Positions 51,615-61,353 of a DNA stretch of 64,000 nt are shown piece after piece; the stretch's first letter is position 1, and every line of letters starts with the position of its first letter. Source of the stretch: Melioribacteraceae bacterium. GTDB lineage: Bacteria > Bacteroidota > Ignavibacteria > Ignavibacteriales > Melioribacteraceae. Location of the stretch: NCBI GenBank assembly GCA_021739765.1, contig JAIPBD010000010.1, forward strand, positions 81,001 through 145,000, written 5' to 3'. Under the pieces are notes generated by a model that was not told the DNA's origin, ran no database searches, and was given only the letters and a program-made list of their open reading frames with translations. A program made the position numbers and the translations under genes.

Positions 51615-54032
51615 ATGAAAAAATTAATTAAAATCGGTTCGATTCTATTTGGCTCCGTTATTGTTTTGATTCTAGCTTTTATACTAATTACAAATATTTG
51701 GTTGGATTCAACACTCCCGGAATATACCGGAGAAGTTCAAGTTTATGGATTAAATCAAGAAGTCGAAATTCTGAGGGATTCGTCAGGATTTGTTTATATC
51801 AACGCATTAAACATTAACGACGCTGCTTTCTCCCTGGGATATGTTCATGCACAAGAGCGGCTTTTCCAAATGGATTTAACACGAAGGGCTGGGGAAGGCA
51901 GACTTAGTGAAATTCTCGGGCCTGCTACACTTCCGTTCGATAGAATGTTTAGAACTGTTGGAATACATAAACACGTAATGGAAAACTTAGAAAATTACAT
52001 GCCCGAAACGATGGAGTTGCTCCAATCTTATGCCGATGGTGTAAATCAATTTATTGAGGGAAATAAAAACAACCTCAGTTTCGAATTTGATCTGCTTGGT
52101 TATGATCCGTACTTATGGAAACCGGAACACAGTTTGATGATTTCCAAATTAATGGCTTGGGAATTAAATATGAGTTGGTGGACTGATTTTGCGTACATAC
52201 ACATTATGCAAAAATTAGGAGTCGAAAAAACGAAGGAAATCATTCCCGATTACGATGAAAACGCACCGACAATTATTCCCGAAAGTATTAAAGATTACCC
52301 GCCCGTTTCGCTTGGATTAGTTGAAACCGATAAAGCATTCAGAAAATTTATGGGATTTACCGGAACACATATCGGATCAAATAATTGGGTTGTAAATGCC
52401 GCGAAATCCGAATCCGGAAAGCCAATAATCGCGAACGATCCGCATCTTGCTTTTCAGGCTCCGGGAAAATGGTTTTATGTATCGATAAACAGCCCTGATT
52501 GGAAAGTCGCCGGATTTACACTACCCGGAGCTCCGGTAGTTGTAATCGGTGTAAATGAAAATATCGCCTGGGCAATGACAAATGTAATGGCCGATGACGC
52601 TGATTTTTATCTCGAAAAATTAGACGAAGAACGCAAAAATTATTTTGTGGATGGAATCTGGAAAAGCATAGATGTAAGATTCGATACAATTACGGTAAAA
52701 GATTCTACGGATTCTATTCTCAAAATTGAACAAACTCATCGCGGGCCGATAATTTCCGGGATTCATCCATACGATGTTTTATATAATACACAAGATTCTA
52801 CAGCCAGTATAAGTATGCGTTGGTCAGCACTTGATTTCAGCGATGAACTTTTTGCGATGTATTCTCTAAACCGTTCAAAAAATAGTGATGAGATAATAGC
52901 TGCAATAAAAAATTTCTCAGCTCCCGGACAAAATTTTGTCTACGCAGATAAAGCGGGAAATATAGGATATATTTGCGGAGCCCGGTTACCTTTGCGAAAA
53001 TCCCAATCTCCAACTTTAATTTTTGACGGAACAATATCCGAAAATGATTGGCTGGGCAATATTCCATATGAGGAGATGCCAAAGCTATTTAATCCACCCC
53101 AAGATTTTATCGCCTCCGCAAATAACAAAACGGTTCGGGATTTTCCATATCATATCTCGAATGTTTGGGAGCCGCCTTCTCGGATTGAACGGATAAATGA
53201 GCTGCTTAGGAGTAAGAAAAAACATTCCGTTCAAGATTTTCAAAAATATCAAACTGATTTCAAATCGAAATATGCTGAGAAAGTTGTTCCATATATTTTA
53301 GAGGCTTTTAAGAACGTTGAGATAAATGACGAAAACTTAAATATGGTTCTGCTTCTGCTTAGAAAATGGAATTTTGAGATGGAAATGATGAGTCAAACTC
53401 CCACGATTTACAATGCCTTTCTGACCAAATTTATTGAAAATATTCTGCTCGATGAAATGGGAGAAGAGCTGCTGGATCAATATAGATTTGTGGCAAATGT
53501 GCCTTATCGAATTGTTTTAGAATTACTGGGGAAGGGAAAGTCCGTTTGGTTTGATGATATAAATACACCCGAATATGAATCGATGAACACAATTATCAGA
53601 AAAAGTTTGGTTGACGCGATATCCGAATTGGAAGAAAATTTTGGTGATGACGTCTCAAGGTGGCAGTGGGGAGAAATTCACTCGGTAACATTTAAACATC
53701 TGTTTGGGATGGAATCGGATTTGATCGGACAATTCGTAAATGTCGGTCCGTTTCCTCTCGGCGGCGACGGTACAACTGTTTTTAATACCGAATACTCCTT
53801 TAACGATCCGTTCGATAATAATCTCGGTCCTTCGATGAGATACGTTTACGATTTCGCGGAACCGGATTATATCAACCTGATTTTACCAACCGGTCAATCC
53901 GGTAATTTTAGAAGTGATTATTACTCCAATATGACTGAAAAATGGTTGAATGGTGAGTTAGTAAAGATTCCACTTTGGTTCGAAAATTTGAACGGATTCG
54001 AAAAAGATAGATTGATTTTGCAGCCGGAATAA
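51615..54032 (+). CDS. Penicillin acylase-family N-terminal-nucleophile hydrolase
   Basis: The 805-residue protein has an N-terminal membrane helix/signal (SILFGSVIVLILAFILI), an alpha-subunit region (LGYVHAQERLFQMDLTRRAGEGRLSE near 75-100), a spacer, and the autocatalytic cleavage point before Ser255 in HIGSNNWVV, followed by the beta subunit (GKPIIANDPHLAF near 267-279, FTLPGAPVVVIGVNENIAW near 300-318). Such enzymes hydrolyse amide bonds of penicillins, acyl-homoserine lactones or other acylated amines in the periplasm; the substrate cannot be told. A small terminator-like hairpin follows. Confidence 0.92.
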   Translation: MKKLIKIGSILFGSVIVLILAFILITNIWLDSTLPEYTGEVQVYGLNQEVEILRDSSGFVYINALNINDAAFSLGYVHAQERLFQMDLTRRAGEGRLSEILGPATLPFDRMFRTVGIHKHVMENLENYMPETMELLQSYADGVNQFIEGNKNNLSFEFDLLGYDPYLWKPEHSLMISKLMAWELNMSWWTDFAYIHIMQKLGVEKTKEIIPDYDENAPTIIPESIKDYPPVSLGLVETDKAFRKFMGFTGTHIGSNNWVVNAAKSESGKPIIANDPHLAFQAPGKWFYVSINSPDWKVAGFTLPGAPVVVIGVNENIAWAMTNVMADDADFYLEKLDEERKNYFVDGIWKSIDVRFDTITVKDSTDSILKIEQTHRGPIISGIHPYDVLYNTQDSTASISMRWSALDFSDELFAMYSLNRSKNSDEIIAAIKNFSAPGQNFVYADKAGNIGYICGARLPLRKSQSPTLIFDGTISENDWLGNIPYEEMPKLFNPPQDFIASANNKTVRDFPYHISNVWEPPSRIERINELLRSKKKHSVQDFQKYQTDFKSKYAEKVVPYILEAFKNVEINDENLNMVLLLLRKWNFEMEMMSQTPTIYNAFLTKFIENILLDEMGEELLDQYRFVANVPYRIVLELLGKGKSVWFDDINTPEYESMNTIIRKSLVDAISELEENFGDDVSRWQWGEIHSVTFKHLFGMESDLIGQFVNVGPFPLGGDGTTVFNTEYSFNDPFDNNLGPSMRYVYDFAEPDYINLILPTGQSGNFRSDYYSNMTEKWLNGELVKIPLWFENLNGFEKDRLILQPE

Positions 54033-54045
54033 ATTTTACGGGAAA

Positions 54046-54062
54046 GTCGAGACGACCTTTTT
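54046..54062 (+). terminator. Short terminator-like hairpin after the penicillin acylase gene
   Basis: GTCG-AGA-CGAC followed by CTTTTT, 14 bases after the stop codon. The stem has only four pairs, so it is a weak candidate. Confidence 0.35.
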
Positions 54063-54261
54063 AGCTTCAGATTAATTTATTTTGCAGCAAATAATTATAG
54101 TTTCTTGCTAATTCAAATCTCTACTCCAGGGTTACATTCTGATGAATAATAATGTCCGTAAAAAGAGTTGAAATCTTTTTATTATGCTAAAATTAAAATC
54201 TTATGTAAAAAATAAAAAAATAAAATAACACGAACAAGATTAAATTCTGTATATCCCAAAA

Positions 54262-55188
54262 TCAGAAACCGGCATCCATATAAACATTCATATAGCTGAA
54301 AATGCTTCTATCTTCTATTGGTAAAAATAAATATGGGCTCGGTGAATATTCAGCAAACCTGCAGTTTGCCCAGCCTGAAGGACTTGTTGTTCTGAATTTT
54401 ACGGTAAACTCATGGAAATACCCGGTAAACAATACGTTAGGATTGGTATTTAAAATTAACTCCCGTGTATTGCCATTTGGTAATGTCAATAGTATTCCAA
54501 AAGGATTTTCATACAACCCAAACTCCTCTTTTACAATCAGAGTAATCCGCATCTCATATTCGTATACTTTGTATAAACGCCTCGTGGAGCATGTTAAAAC
54601 AGCCGGTTGGATATCTATTTTGTCATCATATTTATCTGTAATACTATGTTTAGGAAGTCTGTTCCAATTAATTGATTTGCGACGAGTTCCATTTTCGCGA
54701 TAGATTCTTGAATTATCGTCTCCACGTCCTTCACGAGATTGAATCTGATTTTTATTCAAATTTCTGTCAAAATATAATCCCGTGCCGGTCCTAACCAAAT
54801 TATCCTCACGGTTAGATTTTTCATTATTTCCATCTGAATTCTTTTCGCGATTTGGTGTAATTGTTCTTCTATCCGATGACAGCTTTACCGTGTTTGTAGG
54901 TTGGAGGTTCCTTTCTCCCGTGTTGTTTCTGATTATCGGATCACGTTTACGGGTTCTCTTTTTAGTTGGTTTTTCTTGCGCTCGAGGGCTGATTTCCTGA
55001 GTAATAAAAAACTCCACGTTGGGACCTCGACTTATATTTGAAGCAACAACAAATTCGCCGATTTTATCCATTTCGATATTTACGAAACTGAGCGGATAGG
55101 GTTGGTTTTTAATTTCAATATTGCTTTGGGACTGATTGGTTGTGAGTAGAATTAAAAAATGTAAAAATAAAATTTGTACAACTTTCAT
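54262..55188 (-). CDS. Secreted protein of unknown function with an Arg/Asn-rich linker (308 aa)
   Basis: The 308-residue product has a signal peptide (FLHFLILLTTNQSQ), a short beta domain (about 25-65: LSFVNIEMDKIGEFVVASNI), a long low-complexity linker rich in Arg, Asn, Lys and Asp (about 68-180), and a C-terminal beta-rich domain (about 190-308: VLTCSTRRLYKVYEYEMRITLIV, GILLTLPNGNTREL). I do not recognise a family. The linker's strong positive charge suggests contact with nucleic acid, LPS or acidic polymer outside the cell; that is a guess. It stands alone. Confidence 0.6.
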   Translation of the reverse strand: MKVVQILFLHFLILLTTNQSQSNIEIKNQPYPLSFVNIEMDKIGEFVVASNISRGPNVEFFITQEISPRAQEKPTKKRTRKRDPIIRNNTGERNLQPTNTVKLSSDRRTITPNREKNSDGNNEKSNREDNLVRTGTGLYFDRNLNKNQIQSREGRGDDNSRIYRENGTRRKSINWNRLPKHSITDKYDDKIDIQPAVLTCSTRRLYKVYEYEMRITLIVKEEFGLYENPFGILLTLPNGNTRELILNTNPNVLFTGYFHEFTVKFRTTSPSGWANCRFAEYSPSPYLFLPIEDRSIFSYMNVYMDAGF

Positions 55189-55399
55189 AATTCATTCCTC
55201 TAGATTTGCTCAAATGAATCTGTACAAATTAAATGCCGGGAAAAAGAATCGAATTCATAGTGTGAAGTGCGTCCATATTAATAATTGTTCATTATTCTGG
55301 ACAAAATTGTATTCAATTTAGGTCAATTGAATAAATTACTGCCTATTTCAAGTTCGATTCAACGGTAAATCGCGAACCGATTAAAAAGTAACAAAAAGT

Positions 55400-58159
55400 T
55401 TACTTCAGATACACAATTTTATTGGTGAATATTTCTGCTTCATTCGTTTTTTTATTAGTAATAACCGCTCTGAAAATATAAAAACCGCTACTTACTTCAT
55501 TTCCATCTTTGTTTTTGGCATTCCAGAATAATTTTATAATTCCGCTCGAATGAATGGCATCGGTTACTACCGCGACTTCTTGTCCGAGTGAATTATAAAT
55601 TTTGGCTGAAATTCGTGAATCAGATTTAAGCTCGACTTGAAATGTCACCAAATTGTTGAAAGGATTCGGATATGCTGAAATAATTGTTGAATCAAGTTCC
55701 GGATTGAATTCATCTATTGCGGTTATAGCACTTTCATCAGAGGGGTCCGCCAAAAATTTTAATGAATCATCCGGTTCCAATGCTAACAGTGCCGTATAAT
55801 CGGTCAGTAAATTATGAAATAATGAAAGCCGAACTATTTCAGAGGTATCGATTGGCGCAACTCTAAACAGATCATTTATTTTTTCATTACCCAGCATTGC
55901 TGAAATTATATTGTATGAATTAACTGAATCCCGGGGAATCAGGAACTCAAAATTTCCTGTTCTGGTAGAATCGAATCCTTCAAATTTTGCGGATATGGCG
56001 AAATCCATTTTTAGGTCCGCGTCTGATTTTCCTAAAAAGAATCTTGGTTGATTGGGATCGGGGAAATTATTGACTTCCCGAAATTCTATTATTTCGCCAA
56101 CTCCATCATCAACTGAAATGTCTATATTTAAATCTAAAATATTTGGAATAGAAAAAGGGGAGAATAACGATCTGATGTAATACCAATCGTACAAATGTTT
56201 TTCGACATGCATCCCGTTACTTTGATTAGCTAATTCTTTAAGAAAATAACCGCTTCCGTAATACTCCTGTTGATCTTCGCTTATATAACTTGGTGTAAAT
56301 TCATTGTTATCCAAGATATTAACCGTCATGAACGCGGGTAATTTATTGTTAAAATCCGCGATGTAATCTTGAATAAAAAGTTTTGAGTCGTTGATATTTA
56401 CTAAAGAATCGGAATCGCTTAGTAAAACCACTTTGGAAAAATTAGTGGAGTCATTTTTATTTTTGATAACAGTGAGAAGATCATCTAATAAAAAGGAATT
56501 TCGATTTGAATTTATTCCTAAAAGTGGTGCTCCTAATAATGTTTTCATTGCTGCGTCATCTTTAAGCGACCAAATTCCGGTAACAATAATAATTCCTTCA
56601 TTGATCTTTTTGGAGATAACCGCAGGATCGCCAAATTCGTCCATCAACTCAATTTTAACATCGGGGTCATTATATTCAAAAAAGTAGGAGGCATTTCTTG
56701 TAAAAGATTCGGGGAAATCAACTCCAATATTACCATCTACATTTCTATATAACGTAAGAGCGGAAGAAGTCCTCTTCTTTACTTTTAGACCGGAAATATA
56801 ATTTGTCGCAAGTTTTTCCCGATGCTCACGGTTGTAATCGTAGTAAGTGAGAAAGCGGCCGCCGAATGCGAAAAGTGAATCTAATCGTAAAATTATTCTG
56901 TTAGCGTAGATTTGATCAATCGCGTCATCAAATCCATGTCTGTAAGCCGCAACCACATCCGATCTTGGTATATCCGAAATTGCTGATTTTATTGAGCCGA
57001 ATTCTTTTACGATTGCGACAGAATCCAATTTGTTGTAATTCCAACCGGTCGATGCATCTCGATCACAGAAAAGTATTTTTGGAGTGATTGTATTAGAAAT
57101 GGAAACAGCTAAACCATGATTGCTGAAATCTTGGAAAACAGTATTTATATTTTCACTCGAAGCCGGAAGAAAGGAATTTGTGAATTCAACTATTTTTCCA
57201 TCTCCTGAGATAGTTAATTGGAAATTGTCATTTGGTTTAAGCGAACTTTCTACCAAAGATTTATAAATCGGTAAATTTTTACTAAGATTCTTTTTGAACG
57301 AACCACTTAAGTCTAAAGCTACAAGAACGTCTTGGGAAGTTGAATCAGTCTTTACATTGAAGAATTGCTTTGGTGAAATACCAAATTGGAAATAAGTAGA
57401 ACTACTTGTATCTCTAAATCCATCAACGAAGTATCCTGACGAAAAATTTGTATTAAATGTTAAATTTAAAGAAGTAAAATTCGGAATATCATCAATCTGC
57501 AAGCGCTGATAATCATAGTCGAGGGAATCGGTCAAATATACAAAATCGAATTCCGGTGCCTCCAAAATTTTTGGTTTACCCCAAAGATCTTCTTTTGTGC
57601 GGAAAAGTATTTCTAACGGTTTGGATATTGAATTATTCGATAGTAGCAATTCTAATGGCAATTCCGTAGTTGCGTTACCGCCATGCCACAACGTCGGAAC
57701 GATATAACTTATCTTCACTTTTCGAGTACCTCCCGCCGCCAGGGGATAAACTCTCAGTTCGTATTGACTTCCGGTTTTCGTCAGAAAAGCCGGATCATAA
57801 CGTGCTGCCACAATGCTATCGTAAACGGATCGAGCGCTCCAGGTGTCATACATTTCCGCTTGCATTACGCTGTCGCCAATCCATAACCACATATCATTAA
57901 CTGCGGCATCGTATGGTAACTCAAAACGATGAACTATTTCTAACAAATGGGAAAAAAATTGGGACCGTTCTGAATATTCTAAGTATAACGAGTGTTCCAC
58001 AAAACTGCCGTGGGGTTCGATAACCAAAGTTGCGTTTTCAATATAACCCGGTTTTTCACCATGATTATTCTTGTCTTTAACTGATAATTCATTAGTCGCG
58101 GATAACTTTGCACTCAGAAAAAGGAAACTGATTATGACGATTCTAAATGAACTTTTCAT
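55400..58159 (-). CDS. Type IX-secreted VIT/VWA-domain protein
   Basis: The 919-residue protein (ATG 58159, GGGGAG upstream; TTG 58174 adds five residues) has a signal peptide, a VIT (vault/inter-alpha-trypsin) domain at about 35-150 (SQFFSHLLEIVHRFELPYDAAV, WSARSVYDSIVAARYDPAF), a VWA domain from about 270 with MIDAS-type DLSGS, a long middle beta region, and a C-terminal type IX sorting domain (AYPNPFNNLVTFQVEL near 825, then YNSLGQEVAVVTD, SSGFYIFRAVITN). VIT-VWA proteins act in adhesion and matrix assembly. It is expected on the cell surface. Confidence 0.88.
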   Translation of the reverse strand: MKSSFRIVIISFLFLSAKLSATNELSVKDKNNHGEKPGYIENATLVIEPHGSFVEHSLYLEYSERSQFFSHLLEIVHRFELPYDAAVNDMWLWIGDSVMQAEMYDTWSARSVYDSIVAARYDPAFLTKTGSQYELRVYPLAAGGTRKVKISYIVPTLWHGGNATTELPLELLLSNNSISKPLEILFRTKEDLWGKPKILEAPEFDFVYLTDSLDYDYQRLQIDDIPNFTSLNLTFNTNFSSGYFVDGFRDTSSSTYFQFGISPKQFFNVKTDSTSQDVLVALDLSGSFKKNLSKNLPIYKSLVESSLKPNDNFQLTISGDGKIVEFTNSFLPASSENINTVFQDFSNHGLAVSISNTITPKILFCDRDASTGWNYNKLDSVAIVKEFGSIKSAISDIPRSDVVAAYRHGFDDAIDQIYANRIILRLDSLFAFGGRFLTYYDYNREHREKLATNYISGLKVKKRTSSALTLYRNVDGNIGVDFPESFTRNASYFFEYNDPDVKIELMDEFGDPAVISKKINEGIIIVTGIWSLKDDAAMKTLLGAPLLGINSNRNSFLLDDLLTVIKNKNDSTNFSKVVLLSDSDSLVNINDSKLFIQDYIADFNNKLPAFMTVNILDNNEFTPSYISEDQQEYYGSGYFLKELANQSNGMHVEKHLYDWYYIRSLFSPFSIPNILDLNIDISVDDGVGEIIEFREVNNFPDPNQPRFFLGKSDADLKMDFAISAKFEGFDSTRTGNFEFLIPRDSVNSYNIISAMLGNEKINDLFRVAPIDTSEIVRLSLFHNLLTDYTALLALEPDDSLKFLADPSDESAITAIDEFNPELDSTIISAYPNPFNNLVTFQVELKSDSRISAKIYNSLGQEVAVVTDAIHSSGIIKLFWNAKNKDGNEVSSGFYIFRAVITNKKTNEAEIFTNKIVYLK

Positions 58160-58731
58160 AGCAAATCTCCCCAATTAATTTTTCGTCGAGTCAGATATTT
58201 ATAACCGTTTTTTGACTTCAGATGACTTTGTATAAAAATTTTGATTCGCCTTCAAAAAATAAAAGAGCGCGAGTCCTTTATTTATTGTAAAATCAAAATA
58301 TTGACTATAAAATAATTGGAAATGGAGAAACTAGCAAATTTTTATTATCTGAATATAGAAGCCGGAATCTCTAACATGAGGGTTTTTAAAACCGGCAATC
58401 AATGAAATTTTAGTTCAACTATTTGTCGATGAGACCACTCAAAACCATTTTCATGTGTTGCCGGAATGTTTATTTGCAAAACATTTTGGTATTGTTGGGA
58501 TGATCGCAGAAATCTTGTTTCGTTGAATTAAATACGAAGATTACAGTTTGCGTGTTTGGGGAGATTTCTCGAAGATGCGGCAATAAAATATTTTCGAAGA
58601 AATTCACATTAACAATTAATTTACCATCGTAAAAAAGTATAGGTCAGTTTATAGTCGAATCGTGCAAAAAAAGTATCAAGAAGCTTTTATAAGAATTACT
58701 TAAATTCGACTAGTTATAAATAAAGGAAATT
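58160..58731. other. 572-base intergenic region, no recognised element
   Basis: No frame with coding character, no riboswitch consensus and no strong terminator were seen between the VIT/VWA gene (-) and metF (+). The region must hold the promoters of both divergent genes. Composition is AT-rich with GC-richer patches near 58380-58580 that could be a decayed gene, but no protein similarity is apparent. Confidence 0.5.
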
Positions 58732-59685
58732 ATGAAAGTTATAGAACATATTCAGAACGCAAAAAAACCCCTACTCAGTTTTGAAATTATTCCACCTAAA
58801 AGAGGCGGCAATGTAAAGCAGCTTATGGGAATATTGGATGAAATAGTAAAGTATGATCCGCCATTTATCGATATTACAAGTCATGCCGCCGAAATGTATT
58901 ATGAGGAGAAACCCGGCGGTGGATATGAAATGAAGATCAAACGAAAACGCCCGGGCACACTCGGAATTTGTGCGCTTATTCAAAATAAATACAATGTTGA
59001 CGCGGTCCCGCATGTAATCTGTAACAATTTTACAAAGGAAGAAACCGAGGATTTTTTAATCGAACTGCATTATTTGGGAATTGATAATGTCCTCGCGATC
59101 AGAGGCGATGACAGTGGGTATAAAAAACCGGTATCCAAAGGCAGAAGCGTAAATAATTATGCAATCGATCTTGTAAAACAAATCGCCGATGTTAATAAAG
59201 GACATTATTTGGAAGAAGATTTGCTCGATGCGGAATCGATGGATTTTTGTGTTGGAATTGGAGGCTATCCTGAAAAACACTTCGAAGCACCAAACTTAAA
59301 ATCGGATATTAAGTTCACAAAAGATAAAATTGATGCCGGGGCAGAATATATTGTTACACAAATGTTTTATGATAATTCTAAATACTTTGCTTATGTTGAT
59401 GCATGCAAGGCAGCGGGAATAGAAGCGCCGATATTGCCCGGATTGAAGATACTAACTTCTAAAAAGCAGCTCGCCACTATTCCAAAAAACTTTTATATCG
59501 ATTTCCCGGATGAACTATCAGATGAGGTTATGGCGGCAAAACCCGAACATGTTCTTGATATTGGTTGTGAATGGACCAAAAAACAAGTGGAAGAATTACT
59601 CAATAAAAATGTACCGGCTATCCATTTTTACATTATGCAAAATGCTAAGCCGATCACAAAACTGCTTAAATCATTAGATATTTAA
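58732..59685 (+). CDS. metF: Methylenetetrahydrofolate reductase
   Basis: The 317-residue flavoenzyme reduces 5,10-methylene- to 5-methyl-tetrahydrofolate for methionine synthesis. Features are the opening LLSFEIIPPKRGG with the catalytic Glu (residue 18), DPPFIDITSHAA, VPHVICNNFTKEE, VLAIRGDD near 122-129, and AEYIVTQMFYDNSKYF near 203-218. Length is typical of bacterial MetF. It has AAGGAA as Shine-Dalgarno, and begins an operon with an oxidoreductase 13 bases downstream. Confidence 0.95.
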   Translation: MKVIEHIQNAKKPLLSFEIIPPKRGGNVKQLMGILDEIVKYDPPFIDITSHAAEMYYEEKPGGGYEMKIKRKRPGTLGICALIQNKYNVDAVPHVICNNFTKEETEDFLIELHYLGIDNVLAIRGDDSGYKKPVSKGRSVNNYAIDLVKQIADVNKGHYLEEDLLDAESMDFCVGIGGYPEKHFEAPNLKSDIKFTKDKIDAGAEYIVTQMFYDNSKYFAYVDACKAAGIEAPILPGLKILTSKKQLATIPKNFYIDFPDELSDEVMAAKPEHVLDIGCEWTKKQVEELLNKNVPAIHFYIMQNAKPITKLLKSLDI

Positions 59686-59698
59686 GAGGACGTAAATT

Positions 59699-60694
59699 TT
59701 GAATACTAAAGAAATGATTGATTCCAATCGTAGACGATTAGCAAAACTAAAATGGGGAGTTGCCGGTTGCGGAAAATTTACCGAGCTTAATTTTTTACCG
59801 GCTTTCTCGCAATTAAAAAAAAGTAGATTGATTAGCGTTTATTCATCCGATTTGAACCGAGCGAGGAATTTGGCGACGAGATTTCACGGAATGCACGCGC
59901 ATAATAATTTTGATGAATTCTTAAAAGGTGATTTCGACGCTCTTTACATCGGTAGTAGAAATGCGGACCATTCAGAACAAGTTATTAGAGCTGCTGAAGC
60001 CGGAAAGAATATTTTTTGCGAAAAACCATTGGCGCTTAATTACTCCGACGCAAAAAAAATGGTTGAGGCTTGCGAAAAGAATAATGTTTTTCTCGCTATT
60101 AATTATGTTTACAGATTCCATCCGCTTGTTACAAAAGCAAAAGAGTTAATCCAAAAAGATTTGCTCGGGAAGATTGTTTCAATCTCGGCCGATTTTTTCG
60201 TCGATGTTCCTCCAAGCGATAATTTCCGGTATGATTCAAATGAAGGGGGAGCGTTGCGCGATCTTGGTACGCACACGATTGATCTGCTGCGTTACCTCGG
60301 AGGTAATATCAGCGAAATTCAAGGCTATCTCACAAATTTGATCTATCAAACCGAAGTTGAAGACACAGCTTATGCAATCGTGAAATTTAAAGAAGGGCAT
60401 TTCGGAAGATTCGGTGTTTCCTTTAACGCCAAAAAATCGTTCAACAGATTAGAAGTTGTGGGACACAAAGGCGCGGTTAGTATAGAAGGCTTAATCGGTA
60501 AGAAAAATAATTCAGCAAAATTAATTATAGATCTGGATGGAGAGGCTCGCAAAGCGTTCAGAAAAAGATCAAAACGTATGATTTTTATTCTCCGCGAAAT
60601 CCAGAAATCCTTCCAGAGAAAAATTCCACCTACCGTTAGCGGTTATGATGGCTTAGTAAATATCGAATTGATGGAACGATTATTAAAGAAATGA
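59699..60694 (+). CDS. Gfo/Idh/MocA-family NAD(P)-dependent oxidoreductase
   Basis: The 331-residue enzyme has the Rossmann motif WGVAGCGKFTELNFLPAF near 19-36, IGSRNADHSEQVIRAAEAGKNIFCEKPLAL (split by the catalytic EKP near 106-108) and the C-terminal domain with EGGALRDLGTHTIDLLRYLGG, holding the conserved Asp and His. The family oxidises sugars, inositols or related substrates. It starts with TTG 59699 after AGAGGA, and its end overlaps the aldolase gene by four bases, so a shared pathway on a sugar or sugar phosphate is possible. Confidence 0.92.
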   Translation: MNTKEMIDSNRRRLAKLKWGVAGCGKFTELNFLPAFSQLKKSRLISVYSSDLNRARNLATRFHGMHAHNNFDEFLKGDFDALYIGSRNADHSEQVIRAAEAGKNIFCEKPLALNYSDAKKMVEACEKNNVFLAINYVYRFHPLVTKAKELIQKDLLGKIVSISADFFVDVPPSDNFRYDSNEGGALRDLGTHTIDLLRYLGGNISEIQGYLTNLIYQTEVEDTAYAIVKFKEGHFGRFGVSFNAKKSFNRLEVVGHKGAVSIEGLIGKKNNSAKLIIDLDGEARKAFRKRSKRMIFILREIQKSFQRKIPPTVSGYDGLVNIELMERLLKK

Positions 60695-61353
60695 CAGCAA
60701 AAGAAGAACTCGCCAAAGTATGTAATTTAGTTTATGAAAAGGGATATGTTGCCGCTTTTGACGGAAATCTTTCAAACCGAGTCGGCTCTAATCGAATCCT
60801 AATCACACCATCGGGTAAAAACAAAGGTGAAATTAAGCCGGATGATTTATTACTAATTGATTTGTCGGGCAATACAATTGAAGGTGACGGCGAACCATCA
60901 ACAGAATCGAAAATACATTTGTTTGGTTATAAATACAGACCAGAAGTGAACGCAATTGTTCATGCTCACCCTATATTTGCAACAGCGTTTGCCACAATTG
61001 GGGAATCATTAAACAAACCGGTCTTTCCCGAAGTTGTTTTGACGCTGGGGAAAGTACCGCTTTGCAAATACGCGACACCTTCAACGGAACAAGTAACCGA
61101 TTCGATGCAAAGTCATATTGAATATGCTTGGGCTTTCCTCTTGGAAAATCACGGAGCCGTTTCATTTGGTAAATCAATAATGGATGCTTTTTACAAAATG
61201 GAAAAGCTCGAACATGCGTGCAAAATTCTGGCAATAGCGAGAACTCTCGGACGCGAAAGACAAATTCCACTTCTCAAACTAAAAGAGTTATATTCTATTG
61301 CTGAATCAACTTACGGCATAAATATTCATCCAAAAAACCGCATGGATTATTGA
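60691..61353 (+). CDS. Class II aldolase/adducin-family protein (FucA-like)
   Basis: The 220-residue zinc enzyme has the class II aldolase fold: AFDGNLSNRVGSNRILITPSG (split near 22-43, phosphate-binding), STESKIHL with catalytic Glu72, zinc ligands in VHAHP (about 90-94), and a third His in ENHGAVSFG near 152. Closest is the L-fuculose/rhamnulose-phosphate aldolase type, which releases lactaldehyde and DHAP. The same family is found in microcompartments for fucose/rhamnose, and this genome has BMC vertex genes, but the gene here is far from them. It overlaps the neighbouring genes by four bases on each side. Confidence 0.85.
   Translation: MTAKEELAKVCNLVYEKGYVAAFDGNLSNRVGSNRILITPSGKNKGEIKPDDLLLIDLSGNTIEGDGEPSTESKIHLFGYKYRPEVNAIVHAHPIFATAFATIGESLNKPVFPEVVLTLGKVPLCKYATPSTEQVTDSMQSHIEYAWAFLLENHGAVSFGKSIMDAFYKMEKLEHACKILAIARTLGRERQIPLLKLKELYSIAESTYGINIHPKNRMDY

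Noticed and set aside
54302-54703. Plus-strand 133-codon frame antisense to the unknown secreted protein
   Set aside because: The minus-strand gene has a signal peptide and a plausible start; the plus frame has neither.
58160-58731. Possible SAM or cobalamin riboswitch before metF
   Set aside because: No conserved core of either riboswitch class could be found.
60691-61353. Class II aldolase as a core enzyme of a fucose/rhamnose microcompartment
   Set aside because: It is 27 kb from the vertex genes and overlaps ddl and an oxidoreductase gene; no shell targeting peptide was seen.
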